From: Chrysomallon squamiferum
Taxonomy: Eukaryota > Mollusca > Gastropoda > Neomphalida > Peltospiridae
Direction: 5' to 3'
NCBI GenBank assembly: GCA_012295275.1
Contig: CM022679.1
Span: 20,152,342-20,216,341, forward strand
DNA length: 64,000 nt
Shown here: positions 26,201 to 44,667 of the stretch, in pieces
Position numbering within the stretch: position 1 is the stretch's first letter
How the letters are laid out: each line of letters begins with the position of its first letter
Made by a program: the position numbers and the translations under genes
The notes under the pieces: generated by a model
What the model saw: the letters and a program-made list of their open reading frames with translations, nothing else
Database searches by the model: none
Told to the model about the DNA's origin: nothing

Positions 26201-29200
26201 CATTCCATTGTACTGAAATGTTTAGGTGACTGTCAAAAATTTGACCTTTGTCAAATGATTTATGATGTTAGCTTTGTGTTCTTTACTAATGTTCAAGCAG
26301 ACAAATTGTATGTCACAGTGTTTTCAGTTTTAGTAGGAGCAAATTGCTATGTGTAAATATTTTTCATCGGACAGGGGCAAATTATAGTTCACTTTGAAAT
26401 TCAGGACCAAAGCATGATAGTTTGCTTTTGGATTAAACCTTCTTTATAAAATTTTGTTCAATATTCCTTACTAGCCTTTGATAAAAAAAAACAGAAAAAA
26501 CCCCCAGAAAGATTTCTTGTTGCTATTAAAGAAGAATAAACTTTCATATATTCAAGGCCATATTTACAGCATTACAAAGCAATACACTGGAATACATACA
26601 GAACCATGAACATTTTTATTTACAGCCACCCAGAGCACACATGGATTGCATGGACTCTTTGGCCCATGGGATCCTAGGATTACTGGCCAATGTGTCCATG
26701 CCTCAAGACATCCTTACATACATTAGAAGCAGGTTTCCTTTCTCAACTCTGGTTGTTAGCCATGTATTTGATACATTTAACTCTACACTGAAAATATTAC
26801 GTATATGTCATTATATAAAACATTTATTTCTTCTTTTTCTTTAGGAAATGTACTAGCTGGTATATAATATTGTACTAAATAAGCATGCTGAGAACAAAAT
26901 TTCTGGATTATATAACTTTTGTAAGTGCTGAAGTATTTTTCAGAACTTGTGTATCATCTTTATTTAATAACAGACATGGAAATCTGCTAATTAATTTTTA
27001 ACTAACACAAATTATATTTCTTAATATTTTAAGAAATAAATTACTTTATACATTTCCTGTGTAAATTTATTCAGTGGTGTTTTTTAAAAACGTTTTTGTT
27101 TGTTTTTTTCCCCTGAGAACCATAATTAAAACATTTACCAGGTGTAACCATGACAACTGGTAAACAAACCAGATGTGAGATAACATGCAGGAACTGAAGG
27201 AAGTTTGTTATAGATAAAAAAAAAAACATTTAGAGATCTAAAAATATTATTTTCTTAATATAATTAGTCAGTACTGAGTGAAAACTAAATGTTATGACTT
27301 CATTTATTTTTAACTTAAAGGGTTGTCTGTGTGTATGTTACATAGATTAAGGTGAACTGATGGATATGGAGAAGAAATGTTAACCAGTATAATTTAGTGT
27401 AAAATAAATCAGTGTTGTCAAGTTCAAATATTTCTGACAAGACAAACTAAAGCTATTTTGCATGACTTAAGATCCACATGATTCTCTTTTTAACCTCTAA
27501 AATCCATGTAAAGTTGTTCCTTTTGTTTAATGAAAATAAATTTAAACTAAAAAGTAAACCTGTGTTAAAAAGTTTTATTTTGGTTTTAAATCTTTATTTT
27601 AATTGTTTTTTTTATATGTCTGTATTATACAGTTTAGAAATTAAATATAGTAGAAATTTCATTGATACTACACAAAATTTAAAGGGTTCATACTAAAAAC
27701 ATTAAAATCTTTTTTTTTATCTATGTGGTAATGATTCTATGTTTTTTTTTAAGGAAAATAAACCAAATTTCAAACTACTTTACTTAGAAAATCACATTTG
27801 ATAGATAAAGTTTTAAAATGAAGAAAGAAAATAATTATTTATATTTAACAAATGTGCTTGTGACATGATGTCTTGCAGGATTAAATCCTGACATTGCACA
27901 AATTATCATTCAAACCAGAACAACTTTATCAAATGTTGTAATGCAGTCCTGTGTGTTGAAAATACATTTAAACGATTCCTACTTAATGAAAACTAAAATA
28001 TAACAGTATATTTTTAAGAACAGCTGTTAGAAATATCTAATGTCTTACAATGCTGTATCTAACAATAGCAAAACTGATCTGCAGAGCACTGTAGCAGATA
28101 CTAAATTACTTTCCAACACAACAACTGTCTTTGAAAAAAATTAACTGGTTTTTTTTTCTGCTGTAATACCGTTTATACAGTATTTTGTTGTGTGATTATT
28201 AGTTTGTTTACTGGTTTTGGTACATGTTATATGTAATCTTAACAGCAACAAATCACAGTGACACATTGGACAACTCAAGTATTCAGTTGGAAGTAAAACA
28301 TAAACCTCATATCAGTTGTGTTTGTATATGTGTATGTCTGTTTGTTTATGTGTGTGTGTGTGTGCAAATTCTTTGGGGTAATTATTTTTTGTTTATGTCA
28401 GGCTGTGACTTACCTACATTTTTTTATTTATATCCATATAAACTGTTGTTCAAACTAATGTTTTATTCTTTTAATTTTAGGGTGATTCTTTGAAGTACTT
28501 TCTTGAGAACCTGGACAGGATTGGACAAAAGGTAAACTTGTTAAAAGAATTTAACTCAAGAAAATTCTGACAGATGTGATCTGATTATAAATATGGTGAC
28601 TATCTGACAAACATAATTTAAGTTGATTCATAATAATAATCACATGATAATGTTGCAAATATTTAATAAAGATACAAAATATTTTATGATTTAACTGATA
28701 CAATAAATAATCATTTTTAATTTTTTTTTTTTATTTGCTGAATTTTAGAATTACATTCCTCTCAAGCTTGATATCCTTCATGCCAGGAGAGCAACAAAAG
28801 GCATCAATGAACACCAGATATACATCAAAGGAATCCCTTTCCTTTTTATTGATGTTGGAGGTCAGAGGTCACAACGTCAGAAGTGGTTTCAGTGCTTTGA
28901 AGGAATCACGTCCATCTTGTTTCTGGCATCTTCCAGTGAATTTGATCAGGTGCTAATGGAGGACCGCAAGACCAACAGACTGTGTGAATCCTGCAATATA
29001 TTTGAAACGATCATCAACAATAAATCCTTTAGTAATGTGTCCATCATTCTCTTCCTGAACAAAATGGACCTTTTGGAAGAAAAGGTCAAACACATAAGCA
29101 TTAAAGATTATATGCCAGCTTTTACTGGTGACCCTCACAAGATCGAGGATGTGAAAGCCTTTCTGTTACAGTGCTTTGATTCACGTCGCAGAGAACGCAC

Positions 29201-29318
29201 GAAACCGCTCTTCCACCATTTCACAACAGCCATTGACACAGAAAACATCAAACTTGTCTTTCAGGATGTGAAGGACACGATACTTCATGAAAATCTACGA
29301 TCACTGATGCTTCAGTAA
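16748..29318 (+). CDS. GNA12: Heterotrimeric G protein alpha subunit, Galpha12/13 class
   Basis: GTP-binding alpha subunit of the G12/13 class, which in other animals couples GPCRs to RhoGEFs and Rho signalling at the plasma membrane. Three coding exons, 16748-17209, 28481-28531 and 28749-29318, join in phase 0 to give 360 residues (human Galpha12 has 381). Cys8 and Cys9 are likely palmitoylation sites. The P-loop GAGESGKS is at 45-52, switch I has Arg184 and Thr187 in RRATKGI, switch II has DVGGQ with catalytic Gln210, and NKMD is at 275-278. The C-terminus ends LRSLMLQ, as is typical of the class. Switch II reads [12 protein letters not shown], as in vertebrate Galpha12 rather than Galpha13. 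Met6 is an alternative start, but the first ATG has the YY1-type context. All catalytic residues are present, so an active GTPase is expected. Confidence 0.96.
17227..17263. repeat. (ATT)n microsatellite
   Basis: About 12 units immediately downstream of the Galpha12 exon 1 donor site. Confidence 0.95.
19500..19600. repeat. Inverted repeat / hairpin, 41-bp arms
   Basis: The arm at 19500-19540 and the reverse complement of 19560-19600 match at 38 of 41 positions, with a 19-base loop. The arms contain CCAAATTTTACTTGG and begin and end TCACAATGAACATAA / TTATGTTCATTGTGA. It is probably a small foldback transposon or another hairpin-forming element in Galpha12 intron 1. Confidence 0.8.
20551..20632. 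mobile_element. Palindromic end of a non-autonomous DNA transposon-like element
   Basis: GTATAAGTCGA at 20551-20561 and TCGACTTATAC at 20598-20608 form a perfect 11-bp inverted pair. They are followed by ACAAGTATATACGGTA, ending near 20624. I recall similar TATAAGTCGA...GTATATACGGTA sequences as ends of dispersed DNA elements in several animal genomes. The other end is not certain; TACCGTTATATTTAGTCGA near 20158 is a possible degenerate partner. Confidence 0.4.
22991..23054. repeat. Mollusc-type dispersed repeat fragment
   Basis: A GAATGAAT...TGTTTAATGACAACCC...CAGATCAGCTGTTGGGTT arrangement resembles a motif I recall as widespread in mollusc genomes (TGTTTAACGACACC ... CATCGGCTATTGGGTG). 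The copy is diverged. The assignment rests on memory of the motif, not on a search. Confidence 0.4.
23476..23520. repeat. Interrupted poly-A tract
   Basis: About 45 bases almost wholly A with a few G and C interruptions; possibly a retroposon tail, though no body could be recognised upstream. Confidence 0.85.
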
Positions 29319-30051
29319 CTATGGTCGGTGACTATTTTTGTACTGGACTATTATTTGTTTTCCCAAATGGCATTTTGTTATGTATTAAATTAAAAATTAA
29401 CCTTTCAACACTGCATACTCTTGAAATGCCAATTTTTTTTTATGTTTGCTGTTGTGAAAAAAATAAACTAATGAAGTTATATTTTTGAAAACTTTGTTGG
29501 TTGGTGATAGTTATGAAAACCACAGATGCCGATATCAGTTATTATGCTGAACTACTGCACAGTTATTTTTTAAAACATGGTCAGTAAGTCATGGCTGAAC
29601 TAACCTCATTAGCAGTTGTTTCAACTGCAACAACAGAAACTTTTTACTTTTTGTAACAGTTCTCTCCAGTCCCACCTTTTTTTCATAGACATGGAAAAGT
29701 TTTACTAAAACAGCAAATGAAGTAATATATCTTAGATATTTTTAATGCACTGTAACAAGAAGACATCTTATGCTGCAACTCAAAAGGACTCGTGATGAAA
29801 ATTATTACTGATAAATTTTAATGTTTTAATGATCTAAATATTTGTATTTAGATATCTTTTTCTTCTACATTTTTAAAATTCTTTTTTAAATTTAAAATTT
29901 TGAAGTTAGTATAAACTTTATTAACAATAACAAAAAATGTGCCTCTAGATATAAATATTATGCTAATTTATAAAATTTATTATCATTACTTTATTCTTTT
30001 TACTATATATTATTGTTACTTCTTTTTTCTGATCTCAGCTGCAGGTCAGTT

Positions 30052-30053
<2 letters not shown>

Positions 30054-30094
<41 letters not shown>
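30054..30094. repeat. (CA)n microsatellite
   Basis: About 20 CA units downstream of the Galpha12 stop codon. Confidence 0.96.
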
Positions 30095-30095
<1 letters not shown>

Positions 30096-32525
30096 TTCAT
30101 AAGAATAAATCTTTTGGAAACCTTTATTGTGTTTGATACATACAAGTTAATTAATACTTTTCAATTTGGATAAGGTTGTTGTTAGCAAAAAGCTTTGCTT
30201 ATTTTCATAATTATTTTGAAAAGAAAAATGTTCTGTGTGTGAAATAGCATCCTTCAATATTTATACCTTTTTAAAAAAGTTTTAAAAAGTCAAATTTCAT
30301 AATAATTACGGTACATGTTTGTATACAGATTTTGTCAGGCAGTCTTTTGTGAAATTTAACTTTAAAAAAAGAATTCTATCTAATTATGTCATTCTTTCAA
30401 ATTTATATTTCTAAAAATATATTTTTGTAAAGGTAATTTATGATTGTTGTTTCATAAAAGGAAATTATACTTACTACAGTAAAATTTGTTTTAGAACAAA
30501 TAAAAGCAATGCCATACAATATTTTCTAGATTAAGTTCTGAAATTTTAAAAATATGTTGTTTTCAAATTTGATACAAGACAAGAAATGTTTTCTGTCTGT
30601 TACTGCCTAATAAAAACCAAAATTGCTAAAATGTGAGCTTGTAAGAAAACCCTGCTAGACAGCTTTTGTTAGATAAGACTGTCACTGTAGAACATGTAGA
30701 TTATTTTAATAAAATCAGAAGCTGCAATTGAGTCCTTCAGTGCTAAGAATTTTTCTCAGGTTTCACATCCATGCACTTTTTAAAATGTCTTCTTTGGCAA
30801 GTTGGTCTAACTGTATTTTAAATGTGAAATTGCTGCTCATGTCTATTGTATATATCTATATGTAAATACATATTTTAAACAGAGACATTTTCTAATAAGA
30901 AATATTTCTTAAAATACTGTGAATATAAAGACCTGTTTTTCTTAGAAGCTAGATCCATATGTTTGTAAATAGATGGATGAATGTGGATGCAGGAATGGGA
31001 GAGTAATGTGAATGAACTGTTCATTGTAAATGACATTCTCATATCATCAACTGTTTAAGGCTCAAATAATTTTGTGGAGAAACTGCTTTTTTTTTTGTTA
31101 GCCTTATTCTTATGTCTTATTTTTGTTTCTCACTTCATTTGCTCATTGGATGCTCTAGTTTACCAATATAGAACTTCAAATATCATTATAGTGGATTTTA
31201 TCTCTTTTTTTTTTTAAATTTTATTATGTTTTCTACTAGTTTTTAAATTGAAGGAGACCCATTAAAAGATATTCTAACTTCAGGAGCTAAGTTTGTCTTG
31301 AACATTGTATGGTTATTGTTTTTATATATATCTTTAAAAAATAATTTAATAATATTTACATTTTCCAAAATATGAGCCAACAGAATAAATATTTAGCACC
31401 AATTCATATTATTATGTTATGTTTTTTATTTCTGAAGAAAATTATGAAATCATGATAACCCATCAGTGATGAAAAAAAATTTCCTTGAGAAATTATGAAT
31501 GTAAACATTTTATTTTAATTTTTTTTTTTTCTGCTAGGATTTTAAATCTGACAAAAAAGCAAGCAAATTTGCTTAAAATTATGTTTCTCTAATTCACAAT
31601 CAGTTTTTTAATAGATAATTGTTTGCTTCAAATAGTTGATTATAGAAAACTACATTTTGTATTTATTGGCCTGAAAATGTTCTAAGCTTATCTAATATGT
31701 GACCCTGTTAATTAAACTTACTGTAGCCATTTTGTTTTGAATGTGCTAATAGCTGGCATTATCCTGGAAAGGGACAAGTTGGCTGTAGAAGAAATGCTTA
31801 TAGACAAAGATAAAACTGACAAGTCTCTAGTTGTCCCCTTGCTGCAGACTTGTTATATTGCTCAGCTCTTCAAAAGGCTTTGAGTAGGTCACTGTGTACA
31901 CTCTGTGATCTTAGAAGTATCTTGTAATTCTCTCTTCACATTAATCTAATATCTACAAATTAAAAAATAATTTTTTGTTGACTGGCTTGCTTAAGAGAAG
32001 GTGATGGCCACTTTGAAACAGTTTCACTGAAGAGAAAACTTAATAGTTTTGTATAATTCTAACTGGGATGACATTAAACAATTTATAAACAAAACTAATT
32101 TATTTTAGTTGTGATATTTAAACATGTTAACTATTTGGCTCCATATATTTTTTTCATTATCTTGTATTTACTGTTTTTCATTTTCTTTCTTTGAAACATG
32201 TATGTATATATATATATCTTTTGACTGCTGCTGATTGTTTTGTGCAGAAATTAATTATATTTAATTAAGATAATAACTTTATTAATCTTTTAGTTTTGTT
32301 TATTCATGTATGATATATATTCTATATATATCAAAATAATAATATTAACCAAAATAAATAAATATGTACATTATATAGTGATACAGTTAAAGAATATCAT
32401 TCAGTATATCATTATTTAAATAATGCTGGAAAAAAATCAATTGTATGACAAATTTAATTATTTTAGAACTAGCTTTATTTATTTTAAAAATTTTAAGTTA
32501 GAATGTAGTCAGCTTCCATTATCAG

Positions 32526-32576
<51 letters not shown>

Positions 32577-32577
32577 T
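32526..32577. repeat. (TTA)n microsatellite
   Basis: About 17 TTA units in the Galpha12/KAT2 convergent region; the tyrosine run in an overlapping frame is an artefact of it. Confidence 0.96.
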
Positions 32578-33362
32578 TAGTTTAAGCCTGTCTTTTTATA
32601 ACTGAAGGATTTCTTGATAATTTCTTTTATAAATATAAATCTCATACAACCATTACTGCTAATTGGTTATTAAAATGTTATTTTCCAGAAAAAGTCTTTA
32701 CATTCACACACACCACAAAAACAAGAACAAACACATAATGTAATGATCTCTCAGTATATTTTAATATTAATGCTTTTAAAAGATGTCAGTTATATAGTGA
32801 TGTTTAGAAAGAAGAAACTTGCTACTACCACTTCATTGGCTACTGTTGTAAGATTAGCAGCAAAAGATCTTTCACATGCACAAAAACATGCACACCTACC
32901 CAGAGACAAAACATATATTTGATGTTTAGAACAACCAAAACATATCTTTGATAGAACAACCATTAAGCACACACAGGCATAGGAAATGACCAGTTAACAC
33001 TCTGGGAAGAACTTTTTATGCTTCAGGTTTGCTGGTCATATTTTTTTTTTCATTCACTTAGTGTGTGAAGTTAAAAATATGGTTAGGTAAACAGAGTCAT
33101 CATGTCTGATCAATGATTTGTTTGTGTGTGTTTTTAGTACTTACTTTTCATAGTTAAGTGGGTTAGTTGAGAAAGATATCATGACTTACTGCAGTTTACC
33201 TACATCTCTGAACAACATCAAATAAAAAGAGAATAGACGTGGTGGTGCAGTTGAAATGAGATCTCACACATTACTTTTAAATCATAAAATGGTTGTGATG
33301 TAAACTGGGACTTTAGTTTTATGCTGCTGTATCCCAATTCATACTTCCGATCACCTTAAACC

Positions 33363-33382
33363 TTTTTTTTTTTTTTTTTTTT
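33363..33382. repeat. Poly-T tract
   Basis: Twenty T in a row in the convergent region. Confidence 0.95.
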
Positions 33383-33629
33383 GGTAAAGGGATTGTATAA
33401 AAAAAAAAGCTAAAGAAACGGAGGTGGAGACCTACTGAAACAAGCAGAAAGCATTTTGCTTACTGGGTTTATCATTAAAGTGTTTCCAAAACATTGTGCA
33501 TTTCCTAATGCTCTTGTTCAGATAACTTTAAAAAATAGATAAATAAATAAATAAATAAAATAATCAAAATCAACTGGCATTTACCATAAAGTTATAAATA
33601 TAATTTAGCTCACAAATAGAAACACACAA

Positions 33630-33654
33630 ACACACACACACACACACACACACA
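33630..33654. repeat. (AC)n microsatellite
   Basis: About 12 AC units in the convergent region. Confidence 0.95.
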
Positions 33655-35682
33655 TGTATCATCTTCATTTTAAACAAAATCAAGTATATACAGCTTATTT
33701 TCATTACCATTTGTTCTGTAGATTATAAAACTCTTTTATTTATTGACTTATTTATTGATAATTATTGGTCATCATATTGTAGGCACAGCTGTAATTATCT
33801 GTTAATTTATACAGTGATGGAAATGGGGACCATGCAGGTGGAGAGCATTCCCCTACCTTTTTGTTTTCAGTTTATATCCAATTATCTATATTAGTATGGA
33901 GTTGCAGACATTTATCAACTTCTAGTAATTAACTTGTTTATTTTCTGTAATTATACCTTCATAATACTCAGCTCTCATACAAAACAGTACAAAGTTATCA
34001 GAAATCAGAAACCCTATCTTTATTCATTTAATAACTTTATATGTGTATATGTAGTTATGACTGGTCTGAATTAGGATAGGTACTAGATAATTTAATACTT
34101 TAAGTATTTTCTGTCCCTATTTTGGAACTCTATTACACGTATATGTAAACTTGAAATGTAGGCGGTATTATTAAAAAGGCTTATAGTGACTACTCACGTC
34201 CATTCCATTCACCTCACAGACCTTAGTTTAGCCCTAGTTCCTAAAACCCATTTCCAACTCTGAATGTGCACAGTGTCGGCAGAAACTCTACCAGCAAAAT
34301 TTCTATCTAGTCGTTACAGAATTTTCTGTAGTTAGTATTGTAGATTATGTATTGTAATCATTATCATCTAACATAAAATTTCTTTTAGTTATTGACTGTC
34401 CAACACTTTTTCTACCTAACATTTTAAAATCAAAAACATACAAAATATACTGATATTGCAGACAACTATTACCTGTTAACATATAAAATGAGACTTACTG
34501 AATTTTTTTGTTGCTATTTTTATTATCAGTTTTCTGTAGGTAATAATTATACTTTGTAGTCAACATTTATAATATATTATGCTGACCAGACATCAGAATT
34601 TCTCTCTAATATTTCACATCACTTACAGAGAAATATTTGGATAGTCATTATGCTCCAGGTAACAATTACCAGTCAGCATTAAGTATCTTCCTACTGGCTG
34701 ACAACAGAATTTGTGTCTGATCCTTTACATCAGAAAACCGTCAGTTTATATTCTAATTTGTATCAAATATAGCAGAATTTTAATATAGTTATACTGATAA
34801 GAGGAATTGACAAAACATTTTTTTCAGTATTTTTTTGTAAAGCCAAGTATATTTAGCTTAGGTTTTATAGTTTCTCAGAATGGCACTTAATTATTAAAAA
34901 TTGATTGTTTTTCATAATTTTAATAACTTTTATTTATCAACTGAAATTTATGAAAGTACTTGTTAAATCAGTAGAAAAATTAAACTAAATCTATAAATAT
35001 CCCATAAACCAAAATATTACCAATGTATGATGGTATACATTTTCACTTATACAACTATGTCATATTAAACCAGTTTCTTACATTATCAGTAGAATATTTT
35101 GTAATAGTATTAGTGATAATAATAATAATTATTATTTTAATGTTTAAAATGTTCTTCTTATTAGTTTAAATTACAAGTTAAAATTCACTGATAACCAAAA
35201 ATGTTCGAAAATAATTTAAAAACTATACAACTTGTACTAATTTTCAAAACCTAAATGTTTTCATGTTTTTATAATGGGCAATGCAAAAGAATCTGTAAAT
35301 TCATTAAGTGTATAATTTGACAAATATGCCAATATTTTATATTAAGCTTTCTTAAGTCAAGATGTATGGCAAAAACACGTATCATTTATGTTCTATCATC
35401 TTTTGGTTAAAATAACTCCCAAGTTGCTCAAACTGAAAACAGTCCAACAATTGATTACTTAATTTATTGAACAAGCCTTACCTTAAAAAAAATGTATTTG
35501 TGAAATTGTTTCTATATATTATTGTTTTTGCTTGCATGGAAAAACAGCTTTTGTGCCATATTTTTTTTGTACAGCACAGACCTTTTTTCATTCTTGCTGT
35601 TAAACAAGGACAGATGTAGATTAGGTGTAGTTGTATAAACTTGTATACTATTTTTGTATGTTATACAGTCATGGAATGACAT

Positions 35683-35723
35683 AATAAAACATTCAACTTT
35701 TGAGAAAATAGTTGTTATTTATT
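35683..35723. terminator. Opposed polyadenylation signals
   Basis: Plus-strand AATAAA at 35683-35688 and minus-strand AATAAA (read as TTTATT) at 35718-35723. They are candidate cleavage signals for Galpha12 and KAT2 respectively, which converge here. AATAAA is common in AT-rich DNA, so the support is positional only. Confidence 0.35.
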
Positions 35724-36390
35724 ATTACATGTCAAACATACAACTTCTGACATTAAGAAAATATATATAATTAAATAACAAATGGACAAATTTAACAAAT
35801 GTAAACCCTATGGTGTTTTATACTAAATCAGTATTTTTATATCTTTGAAGACAAAGGTAGGTTTCTAAAGATCATAAATATTTATATATTCATTGCTGTA
35901 TGTTAAGTAATGACATTAAACACTGATGTATCAAGATCAAAAAAGACTGATAGAAATTTTTTTTTTTACATAAATAATACAACAAAAGAAAAAGGTTTTA
36001 TTCAAATTAATTTGTATAAATAACTACAAAAAGATTCACTTAATGAGATGAAACAACTGGAAGTGACAAATCACACAAGTCTTATAAAGTGTAATTACAT
36101 CTAGTAACATATCTTAATTATTATCAACAAGTCTAAAAAGTAGAAAGCTGGAATAAAGCCATATTAAAAATGTGCTATCAAATACTGTTGCAGTGGTTTG
36201 AGCTTTCAGTTTAAATTTGCACTATTAACCATATTCAGATCTGTTTAAGCGATACTTTATACAATTCACTCTTCCCTTTTGACAAGACAAATTCCTTCAG
36301 CAGTCTAAAGGTATATTCCATTGTCTGTGAAAAATATTCTACTGTTTTTGGATCAAACTGCCAATTTCTTGTAAATCAAGAAAACAGTTC

Positions 36391-44359
<7,969 letters not shown>

Positions 44360-44667
44360 TTTGTTTTATGTGTAATTTCCACCTTTACTGCCAGAGTTTG
44401 TTTAACATTATATTTTTCTTTTTAATTATAAAATGATTAATCTATAATTTAATAGCAGAAAAAGAAGAAATAAACTATTATTTTATTACTGGGCTTTAAT
44501 TTAAAAATCAAGAATTAAAATAAAACAAACAGTTATATATATATATATATATATATATTTTGTTTTTTTAAAAGGTGAATGCTCAAATATATTATTGGAA
44601 AAGACGTACCGGAAATTAAAATGAATGCAGATTAGTAGCTAGACATGTGTTTATTAAAGGGAAAACA
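44360..44667. promoter_or_regulatory. Bidirectional promoter region of KAT2 and CCDC137
   Basis: Only 308 bases separate the start codons of KAT2 (minus) and CCDC137 (plus), so both 5' UTRs and both promoters must fit here. ACCGGAAAT at 44608-44616 is an ETS-like site. The KAT2 start lies in AAAATGGCC on its strand, a YY1-like context. A TA microsatellite at 44534-44559 is in the middle. No TATA box is evident apart from that repeat. Confidence 0.65.
44534..44559. repeat. (TA)n microsatellite in the bidirectional promoter
   Basis: About 13 TA units between the KAT2 and CCDC137 starts; length variation here could alter promoter spacing. Confidence 0.93.

Larger units (their letters stand above)
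17210..28480 (+). other. Galpha12 intron 1 (11.3 kb)
   Basis: A large intron with no supported nested gene. It contains an ATT microsatellite, a 41-bp-arm inverted repeat at 19500-19600, a palindromic element end near 20551-20632, a mollusc-type dispersed motif at 22991-23054, a poly-A tract at 23476-23520 and a possible cryptic exon at 26626-26732. Reading frames inside it are short and AT-rich. Confidence 0.75.
29319..36390. other. Convergent region: probable long Galpha12 3' UTR and KAT2 3' UTR
   Basis: 7 kb between two stop codons that face each other. There is no supported gene. AATAAA occurs early at about 29462, and again at 35683-35688 on the plus strand, 30 bases before a minus-strand AATAAA at 35718-35723. 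The second pair would suit opposed transcript ends. Frequent ATTTA pentamers would suit a regulated 3' UTR. Microsatellites are CA at 30054-30094, TTA at 32526-32577, poly-T at 33363-33382 and AC at 33630-33654. Confidence 0.5.

Noticed and set aside
28224-28493. 89-residue plus-strand ORF ending near Galpha12 exon 2
   Set aside because: It reads through intron sequence and a GT repeat, in a different frame from the real exon 28481-28531.
31712-31883. Treating the 55-codon frame as a Galpha12 exon
   Set aside because: It lies after the Galpha12 stop codon and that protein is already complete; kept only as a low-interest observation.
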